From positions 1 to 64,000 of the forward strand of contig JAAYFI010000020.1 of NCBI GenBank assembly GCA_012728315.1: a stretch of 64,000 nucleotides of DNA, written 5' to 3'. Below are positions 47,478 to 54,030 of this stretch, one piece after another. Numbering within the stretch: the stretch's first letter is position 1; every line of letters begins with the position of its first letter. Both the position numbers and the translations under genes were made by a program. The stretch is from Gammaproteobacteria bacterium. Its GTDB lineage: Bacteria; Pseudomonadota; Gammaproteobacteria; Pseudomonadales; Pseudomonadaceae. The notes under the pieces are model-generated. The model had not been told where the DNA came from. It saw nothing but the letters and a program-made list of their open reading frames with translations, and searched no databases.

Positions 47478-48155
47478 CTACGCATCACGATCTTCGCGCA
47501 GATAAATTTTCATATTGCTTTCATCAATTGAAAAATATTCAAGCACTTGTATCAGCGCGTCCTTAATAGTGTTTGCCGACATATTGACTTCAGTATAAAA
47601 ACCAGCAGGCAAAGCATGGGCTACACGCAACTTCTCTTTTTGGTGGGCGAACAAAGGGTTGCCACGGCTGCTGATGAAGCGTTGCTCAGTGACTAAGGCT
47701 GCAAACTTGTTGGGTTCAGCGCTGTGCAAAATATCCAACACTTTTAAATATATGGCTTTCCATGTGGTGATTTGGGTATAAGCGATGCCGTTTAACACAA
47801 AACCGTAAGGGCGTTTAAAAGTAAAGTTGTCGCGTAGCGAATAGGCTTTGCTGCGATCGAGCTCCTTAATCATCCGTTGATTTTTCTGAGAATCATCACT
47901 GCCTTGCTCAATAATCGGCTGCAGGCTTTCACTGTTTTGTTGAAAATACTGGCTGAGCTGCTGCTCTATCGCCGCTGCGGCTTGGCTCAATTGCTCCGTG
48001 GACTGGTTATAGTTTTGCAGAAACTGAGCGCCAGCGGCTATGGATTCGTTATCACGGGGGTCGATGTCCAGCCAGATATCATCGGCAAGGGAAATCAGCT
48101 GCTCATTCACCTCAGCCAGCTGGCTGAGGGTTTGTTGTATTTTTTTAATGTCCAT
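47478..48155 (-). CDS. Unassigned gene at the head of the Zorya operon
   Basis: About 225 residues from the ATG at 48155 (AGAGG upstream); a longer TTG-started form from 48215 lacks a ribosome site. The N-terminal part is helical and coiled-coil-like (QLISLADDIWLDID, STEQLSQAAAAIEQQLSQYF). The C-terminal 110 residues (RPYGFVLNGIAYTQITTWKAIYLKVLDIL ... GFYTEVNMSANTIKDALIQVLEYFSIDESNMKIYLRE) look like a compact domain that I have a sense of seeing at the end of other defense-linked proteins but cannot name. It is 36 bases before zorA and in the same direction, so it is cotranscribed with Zorya and may be an accessory subunit. Confidence 0.6.
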   Translation of the reverse strand: MDIKKIQQTLSQLAEVNEQLISLADDIWLDIDPRDNESIAAGAQFLQNYNQSTEQLSQAAAAIEQQLSQYFQQNSESLQPIIEQGSDDSQKNQRMIKELDRSKAYSLRDNFTFKRPYGFVLNGIAYTQITTWKAIYLKVLDILHSAEPNKFAALVTEQRFISSRGNPLFAHQKEKLRVAHALPAGFYTEVNMSANTIKDALIQVLEYFSIDESNMKIYLREDRDA

Positions 48156-48346
48156 TAGTTGCCCTCTTCCAAAAACGCCCAAGCTTTTGCTTAGCTCTCG
48201 CAGCAGCTCAATCAAACTTTACCGTCTAACTCACCTACCCAAATACAGATGCCCAATAAGGTCACAGCTGGCCGTACTCACCTACCCGTTGGTTAAGCAG
48301 GCTATCCTTGAAGCTCTTTCAGTATAAAAAAATAACAATAATTTGA

Positions 48347-48601
48347 TTATAAATCTTCACAAATAATTAAATTAATCTTTACAAACTCATCCCACTTATA
48401 ACTATCTGAAAGATACTTATTGTAATAATCTTCAACTCTACAAACTAAGGGGCGATCATTATAAATCGTACACAGATTAGCATCTTCATTAAAAAACTTA
48501 CAAATAGCATCACCTCGATCTAAAAAAGCTGTTTCGTTGCTAAGATTAACATGGCGGCAGCATTTGCCACAGGCAGTACAAGGAAACTCCTGAGTACTCA
48601 T
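48347..48601 (-). CDS. YkgJ-type cysteine cluster protein
   Basis: An 84-residue protein with the zinc/iron-cluster pattern CTACGKCCRHVNL at the N-terminus, then CKFFNEDANLCTIYNDRPLVCRVEDYY, the C...C..Y..RP..CR signature of the YkgJ family. All eight expected cysteines of the two motifs appear to be present. The ATG overlaps the stop of the HNH-like membrane protein gene by 4 bases (ATGA), so it is translationally coupled and may bind a metal needed by it. Strongly AT-rich, like its two operon partners. Confidence 0.82.
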   Translation of the reverse strand: MSTQEFPCTACGKCCRHVNLSNETAFLDRGDAICKFFNEDANLCTIYNDRPLVCRVEDYYNKYLSDSYKWDEFVKINLIICEDL

Positions 48602-50277
48602 TTTCTCTGTAAACTCTTAAGCCAAGTTCGGGTGCTGTTTGCATTTCCAATTTCAAACGGCAAATCAATATCTCTTCGTTTAATTTCATTTGTCAATAAA
48701 TAGCTAATTTTCATTTCACTATTAGCAAAGCTCAGCTCATTTGAAAAACCCTCTAACTCATGAGGATTTAAATTAAACTCTAAGCCAGCAAGATCTAAAA
48801 GATACCTATCTAACTCTTCATTAACTTTCTGGAAATATTCTAGAGTAATTTTGCTTTTACTTTTAAATCTGTCTAAAAACTCCCAAACCTTTTTCATCAT
48901 AGCGCTATGATCTAAAAAATAAGTCAAACCAATAATAATGATCCCAGTCACTAACGCACTTATAAAAGCAGCTATTTCTGTACCAACAGGAAATGCAAAA
49001 AACTTTTTTAACTGTTCATTAATCACAATACCAACAAAAGCAGCAGCACCCGCCGATAAAACTCGAATCACCTCTTTTACTAACTGACCAGTGGTTAATT
49101 CATGCGGATTAAAAAAGATTAGCTTTAGTGCCCCAACCAAACTATTCCACGTTTCTCTTATTAATCGCCCAACAAGCTTATGAGTTGTAAAAAATATATT
49201 TAAAATAGTTGTAGTTATGCTAGAGAAAATGCCACTCAAAAAACCATCACAAAAAGAACTTAATATATCCTTAAATTTTTTTGAAACTCTTTCAAAAACA
49301 CTCTTTAATACTACACCAACCTCATTAATGAAAACACTTAAAATGAAGTTTCTTTTCAGTTTATCCAGTATAATGGGCATCGACTCTTTAAGCTCAAACC
49401 AAACTTCGGCCAATACGATACCAACTGACTGCCGTAATCCCATCTTATAACCTGAGCCCAAAGATGCCTTTGCAGTACTCGTTAAAAACTTAGAGCTGGA
49501 ATAATACGCAAACCCTATTTCTTTATTATATTGACTCCTCGCCTTTATATCAGCTTCGCGCATACCTTGTTTATCTATACTTTCAATGGTTTCTAAATGT
49601 TCTTGATCCTTTCTTATTTCATCTTCTAATTTTCTGGCTATATGCTGTTCTTCTGGCGTATTACGAGGAAGAGCTTTCAGCTTTTCTTGATTGTTTGCAA
49701 TTGAAGTTTTTTTCTTATCAATCGTCTTCGGTATGATTACTTCGATAAAATGCTCAACTGTATGATCTGACTTTAAATTATTTATATAGCTATGAGTTGA
49801 GCTTAAGTTTGTACTAGTGTTCGCAAGATCAACGCCATCAACCCCTGCTAATACTCTACCGGCATCATTATGTACTTCACTAGCAGCAATAATATGATCT
49901 AGTTGCCTTTTCTCATCCGGCGTCATATTTTTATTACGATAATTATCTTTCAACTCTCCTTTTTGATGAAAAACCTTATCAGTACGTCCTTTATTTATAT
50001 ATTTACTATCTGTGTGATATTTATTTATTCTTTTCCCATTTTCATTCAGTGGTCGATAATCACCTTTATTTTCATAGTCGGACTTAAATCTTTCAGAGAC
50101 GTGGATATCCTTATCCCCGCCCTGAAACTGTCTTACATTATGTATAGTATCAACGTCGCCACCTTTTTTATCATCAAACAATAAAAAATCGAGGCCAAAT
50201 GTTGTCGTTATACTTTTAACCACTTCCTTATGCAACTCTTCAACCCAATCAAACTCAGCGACTTCAATTGTATTCAT
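48598..50277 (-). CDS. HNH-like protein with C-terminal membrane region
   Basis: A 559-residue protein. Residues about 120-170 read RQLDHIIAASEVHNDAGRVL followed by LANTSTNLSSTHSYINNLKS: the D-H pair (127-128), H-N-D (136-138) and later Asn and Lys resemble cysteine-free HNH nucleases. The N-terminal 110 residues are charged. From about 270 onward there are several hydrophobic or amphipathic helices (FLSGIFSSITTTILNIFF; VLSAGAAAFVGIVI; IAAFISALVTGIIIIGLTYFL), so the protein should sit in the membrane. GC is far below the flanks. I know of no named system with this protein; a membrane-anchored nuclease is an inference. Confidence 0.6.
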   Translation of the reverse strand: MNTIEVAEFDWVEELHKEVVKSITTTFGLDFLLFDDKKGGDVDTIHNVRQFQGGDKDIHVSERFKSDYENKGDYRPLNENGKRINKYHTDSKYINKGRTDKVFHQKGELKDNYRNKNMTPDEKRQLDHIIAASEVHNDAGRVLAGVDGVDLANTSTNLSSTHSYINNLKSDHTVEHFIEVIIPKTIDKKKTSIANNQEKLKALPRNTPEEQHIARKLEDEIRKDQEHLETIESIDKQGMREADIKARSQYNKEIGFAYYSSSKFLTSTAKASLGSGYKMGLRQSVGIVLAEVWFELKESMPIILDKLKRNFILSVFINEVGVVLKSVFERVSKKFKDILSSFCDGFLSGIFSSITTTILNIFFTTHKLVGRLIRETWNSLVGALKLIFFNPHELTTGQLVKEVIRVLSAGAAAFVGIVINEQLKKFFAFPVGTEIAAFISALVTGIIIIGLTYFLDHSAMMKKVWEFLDRFKSKSKITLEYFQKVNEELDRYLLDLAGLEFNLNPHELEGFSNELSFANSEMKISYLLTNEIKRRDIDLPFEIGNANSTRTWLKSLQRK

Positions 50278-50315
50278 AACAAATCTCTATACTATCAAGA
50301 CATTACTTTAAAGAA

Positions 50316-51368
50316 CTATATATCTGCTTTTTCCAAAGATAACTTTATACCCTCAAGATTGAGAACATTCATTCCATTTTCGTCTTTTTCAATAACAACC
50401 GCATCATCTTCAAGGCAAATGTTACCATCACTATCTTTTTTGGCTAAGAATAAAGGAGTGGTAATAATGTCTGTTAGAATTGCTGCAATTGAGAAGCCAT
50501 TTTCAACAGTCTCAATAATGTTATCTTCTAGACTATCAATGTCAGCACCTTCTTTAATATATTTTTCAAATTTCTTTAGGGTATTAAAGTACCCCATAAA
50601 TGTGTAAAAAATATTTTCCGTAGAGCTGTATATTTTTTCTATATAATAAATTGTTTCTTTAAGCTTATTTCCTGCAGATTCTAACTTAATAACAGCTTCA
50701 TCCACTTCTTCTCTTACTTTAAATGCATCAGATAATGCTTCTTCAGCATGAGATGCAAAGGCCCAGCCAGCAACAGCTATAATAGGCGCTGCAACAACAC
50801 CGCCTAAAATCATTGTACCGCCAGCCATCCCTAAACCACCCGTTGCAAGAGAGCCACCACCAATTGCAGCTAATGTGGCATTGTAGGCAGCTACTCCGGA
50901 TAAAGCTGCTATTGGTGTTCCCGTTGATGCTGCAGCTAATGCCATAACACCACCATAAACTGCGTATGCAGATGCAGCGCCTACAACACCAGCACCTGCA
51001 ACTTTACCCATATAATTTACTGCGGAAATAGAAAGCTGTTCAATTTTATCTAACTGATGCTGAGGTATAGAAAGAACAACCTTTTCCCCAGAGCTTTTAT
51101 TTATTTTTTGTAACAAGCTTTCAGCCATTGTTTGGAAGTCAGAAAAACTTGTGCCTACCTTTAACTGCAGTTCGCCTAGTTTAGTTAAGCTTTTTTCTAT
51201 TTTCTCATTAACTTCATCAAAAGCAAGCTTGCTTGTTTCATACTTCTCCTTTGACTCTTCAATTATTTCATTCGCACGGGATTTGTCTTGATATCCATCA
51301 TATCCCTTCTTAGCTCCAAACCCAGCAGCTGCTATTGCAGCACCTGCAAGAATAAATGGTATAGCCAT
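50316..51368 (-). CDS. Glycine-rich membrane protein of unknown function
   Basis: A 350-residue protein. It begins with a short hydrophobic stretch (PFILAGAAIAAAGFGAKKGYDGYQ), then a coiled coil (residues about 30-90), then a very Gly/Ala-rich hydrophobic block (about 115-205; VAGAGVVGAASAYAVYGG, IGGGSLATGGLGMAGGTMILGGVVAAPIIAVAGWAF) like the glycine zippers of pore-forming or membrane-inserting proteins, then another coiled coil and an acidic C-terminus. It starts the AT-rich three-gene operon, 38 bases before the HNH-like gene. Function unknown; a membrane-active effector is one possibility. Confidence 0.6.
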   Translation of the reverse strand: MAIPFILAGAAIAAAGFGAKKGYDGYQDKSRANEIIEESKEKYETSKLAFDEVNEKIEKSLTKLGELQLKVGTSFSDFQTMAESLLQKINKSSGEKVVLSIPQHQLDKIEQLSISAVNYMGKVAGAGVVGAASAYAVYGGVMALAAASTGTPIAALSGVAAYNATLAAIGGGSLATGGLGMAGGTMILGGVVAAPIIAVAGWAFASHAEEALSDAFKVREEVDEAVIKLESAGNKLKETIYYIEKIYSSTENIFYTFMGYFNTLKKFEKYIKEGADIDSLEDNIIETVENGFSIAAILTDIITTPLFLAKKDSDGNICLEDDAVVIEKDENGMNVLNLEGIKLSLEKADI

Positions 51369-51419
51369 AATTAACTCCAGTATTTAACATTCAATTCAAT
51401 TCAAAAATTAGTATTTTAC

Positions 51420-52070
51420 CTAGCAACTAAATATATTTTTATTCCATTTATAGGCTCTCTTAGTTATTAAGGTTATTTTCGCCCCCCACGCCAGTGCATA
51501 GTCTTCTTCCCTATTGGGTTTGAAGAACGGAGCTTCGTACACAATAGTGCGTTCAATTGGGTCGGTGGCTTGGGTGATGTCGGTGTAGGTTTTGCTGACG
51601 ATGTCGCCGGCTTTTAGGTGTTGGATGTCGTTCCAGCCGAGAGCTATATTTTGCTCGGTTCTGTATGGGTTATTGCTGTCGTGGGCGTGGTGCGCTTGTG
51701 CAGGTTCTGGGTTGTTGTGGTGTGATTGTTGGTTTTGCAGGTCGGCAATGATGCCGTCTTGTCGGGCTGAGGCCTGAACTACAGGTTGTGTGTCTGCCAG
51801 CGCTATTGCGTAGCTGATGCCGTTGTCGAGGTCGGCTTTGCGGGCGGTGCGCGGGAGGCCGACATCAATCAATAGAGTGTCTTCTGGAGCCAAAATACGG
51901 ATATTAGGTTCAATCTTGGTCAGAAAGGTCGCTTCACGACCACGCACCAGTTCTGACAGGCCTTCGCAGGTTAGCAACTCGCCGCCATCTGAGGTGTGGT
52001 CAATGCATTTAATTCGCCACTCGGCATCACGAATCTCTACACGAACACCTGGAGCATAACGTTGCGACAT
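51420..52070 (-). CDS. Fragment resembling N-terminus of DISARM-type SNF2 helicase
   Basis: A 216-residue frame. The first 75 residues (QRYAPGVRVEIRDAEWRI, LLTCEGLSELVRGREATFL, ILAPEDTLLI) closely resemble, from memory, the N-terminal strand-rich domain of large SNF2 helicases such as DISARM DrmD, which should continue for about 900 more residues. Here it runs instead into a His/Asn/Gln-rich linker and 70 unassigned residues. The helicase motor is absent. The last 20 codons enter AT-rich sequence, so the 3' end may be a junction product. It is either a pseudogene remnant or a small protein that kept this domain. Confidence 0.5.
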   Translation of the reverse strand: MSQRYAPGVRVEIRDAEWRIKCIDHTSDGGELLTCEGLSELVRGREATFLTKIEPNIRILAPEDTLLIDVGLPRTARKADLDNGISYAIALADTQPVVQASARQDGIIADLQNQQSHHNNPEPAQAHHAHDSNNPYRTEQNIALGWNDIQHLKAGDIVSKTYTDITQATDPIERTIVYEAPFFKPNREEDYALAWGAKITLITKRAYKWNKNIFSC

Positions 52071-52418
52071 AGCAGCCTTCCTTAAGCAAAGTAGTTGTGT
52101 TGCAAGCTATTTGGAAACCCTCTGAATACATGCCTATGCACGCGATCTGCGTCGTTGCGCGGTGCTCGAAAACTCAGCGATCGATAGGCGATGTCTGGTT
52201 TTCTGCGCTCTACGCGCCTAGCATTTTAGCGTGCTGAATGACTGCTTCTGAGGTTCCTTAGCGGTCGATCAGCTGCAAATCTGAGCTCATCGACAGTATA
52301 AAAACGGCCTGAGTTTAAGCAGGTTTAACAAATGGCTCAAGGCATCTACAGTAAAAACATGATATTTAAACGCCACTACGCTCTAACTCAATATCCGAGT
52401 CGGTTTGCAAGAAGGCTT
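52071..52418. other. Gene-free interval at the right edge of the island
   Basis: About 350 bases of mixed composition with no convincing ORF, RNA gene or repeat that I can support. It should contain the promoter for the helicase-fragment gene. Confidence 0.45.
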
Positions 52419-52607
52419 TTAGTCGTATATTTCGCCATCTTGCCACTCTAGTTCAGTGTTACCACAACGCTGACAGCGGCACGGTAGCTCTGCTGGGTTG
52501 AAGCAGTCACTGCTGGGTCTGCAATGTGCAGTCCAGTTACAAAGGGTGCAGCGCAGGGTAAAAGAAGATGGGCGAACAGGCATAAAACGATCCTCGTGGG
52601 TATACAT
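52419..52607 (-). CDS. Small zinc-ribbon-like protein
   Basis: A 62-residue protein with two CxxC knuckles, LRCTLCNW and CRCQRCGN, plus a further Cys between them (SSDCFNPAELPC). The layout suggests a single zinc ribbon of about 35 residues. It stands alone, and the role is unknown. Confidence 0.6.
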   Translation of the reverse strand: MYTHEDRFMPVRPSSFTLRCTLCNWTAHCRPSSDCFNPAELPCRCQRCGNTELEWQDGEIYD

Positions 52608-52813
52608 TTCATGTCAATGTAATGCCCTGAAGCGACAAAGCGTGTCGCGCATTGAGTTCAATTGGGACAGTTAAGGCGCTCAGGAAGCCATTGTGCCAGC
52701 TGCAACCTCTGTTAATTGAGCACGGGATGCAGCCCCAGCACCTGCCCTAAGGGACAATCAAGCACACCAGCAGATTCAAAATCGGAGCATGGGTCAGGGG
52801 TCGTGGTATCAAC

Positions 52814-52867
52814 CAGCAAGCTTTTATTATTCGAGTTTTAATAAAGGCGATGCAGCCCCCGCGCAGA
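52814..52867. repeat. 54-bp direct repeat, copy 1 (downstream of dedA)
   Basis: CAGCAAGCTTTTATTATTCG... matches 57045-57098 at about 50 of 54 positions, in the same orientation. The core can fold (TTTATTA with TAATAAA). This copy ends 18 bases beyond the dedA stop codon. Confidence 0.8.
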
Positions 52868-52884
52868 CATCGCTCTGTGCAGGC

Positions 52885-53517
52885 TCATTCATTATTTTTC
52901 TCATTTGCTGGCGTTGCTGATTGTTTTGATCGTCCTGAGGCGAATACATGCAAAAGCACTACGACTAGAGCAAATAAGCCCAGCGCGATCAGATAAGGTT
53001 GTGTTGCTTTGAAAAACATTTCGATTGGAGCGATATATTGGCTTAAAAAATATACACCGCCGCCCCAGAGGCCGACCCACAATGCCGCGCCCAGCGCATT
53101 AAACAACACGAATTTTCGCCACGGCATGCCCATGCTCCCGGCCACCACTCCATTTAACTGCCTTAATACGTCGACAAAGCGTGCGAAAATTACAATACCG
53201 CTGCCGTAGTGGGTAAAAAAATACTCCATGCGTTCCAGTTGTGCCGGCTTAATCCTTAGCTTTAACAGCAGTTTACGCCCTCCCCAACGTCCGATTAGAT
53301 AGCCGACGTTATCGCCCATAACCGCCGCGCTCCAAGCAACCAAGAAGACCGCAGCAATATGCATATCGCCTTTTTCAGCTAATAAAGCTGAGGCCATAAT
53401 CAGTGTTTGCCCAGGTACTGGCACACCGAAACCTTCGACAAACACCGTCGCAAACAACATAAAGTAGCCATATTCCTCTAGCCAAGGTCTAGCAACCTCT
53501 AGGTAGTGCGTCAGCAT
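52885..53517 (-). CDS. DedA-family membrane protein
   Basis: A 210-residue inner membrane protein of the DedA/SNARE-associated family, now known to flip undecaprenyl phosphate or phospholipids. Key signatures are FVEGFGVPVPGQTLIMASALL (re-entrant loop with the E and P residues), GDNVGYLIGRWGG and FARFVDVLRQLNGVVAGSMGMPW (the conserved F-x-R-x(3)-P/V..G region). Four to five membrane helices; normal length. It lies downstream of mgtA and a 52-residue membrane peptide on the same strand. Confidence 0.9.
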   Translation of the reverse strand: MLTHYLEVARPWLEEYGYFMLFATVFVEGFGVPVPGQTLIMASALLAEKGDMHIAAVFLVAWSAAVMGDNVGYLIGRWGGRKLLLKLRIKPAQLERMEYFFTHYGSGIVIFARFVDVLRQLNGVVAGSMGMPWRKFVLFNALGAALWVGLWGGGVYFLSQYIAPIEMFFKATQPYLIALGLFALVVVLLHVFASGRSKQSATPANEKNNE

Positions 53518-53597
53518 ATCTGACCTCGATTTTTGTTATGCCAATACTGTTATATGTCATCGGGCAACTGCAGTGGTTCTGCACTCTTGCACAAATA

Positions 53598-53756
53598 TCA
53601 ATGACCTGAGCCGTTATTTACCGAACATCTGGCGATATGTTTAAACTGGCTGAACAGCGCCATACATGCCAGTAGCAGCGCAATAACAGGAACGAGCCAG
53701 CGTAGCCAAGACATCAGTGGCTGTATGAAAAGCGAAAACCTCGACCAGGTAGGCAT
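53598..53756 (-). CDS. Small single-helix membrane protein between mgtA and dedA
   Basis: A 52-residue frame starting MPTWSRFSLFIQPLMSW, with one strong membrane helix (WLVPVIALLLACMALF) and a short basic C-terminal tail. AAGGGA lies 8 bases before the ATG, inside the palindrome TTCCCTTAAGGGAA. It sits on the same strand as mgtA upstream and dedA downstream. Short helices of this kind include MgtS, which stabilises MgtA in enteric bacteria, but there is no clear sequence match; the link is by position only. Confidence 0.5.
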   Translation of the reverse strand: MPTWSRFSLFIQPLMSWLRWLVPVIALLLACMALFSQFKHIARCSVNNGSGH

Positions 53757-54030
53757 GCTGTTATTCCCTTAAGGGAAAGAAATATGGGGTCATTGCAGAA
53801 ATGGCCCTGACTGTATTTAGTTTGCAGCTTAGGTAACAGCAATCAGCATGGATAGATTTAACGGGTTTCAATCAGCTCATGCATCCGCTTTTTACAGCAT
53901 AAGCTTTTGCCGCTCGATCAACACCTAAGGCACACATCATAGCGAATGTATTTTTTAGTTTTGGGTTTACATGCACAGCGCAGCAACACATAAGAAAAAC
54001 CTCATAGCCCCAGTTGTTCAGAGATGCCCG

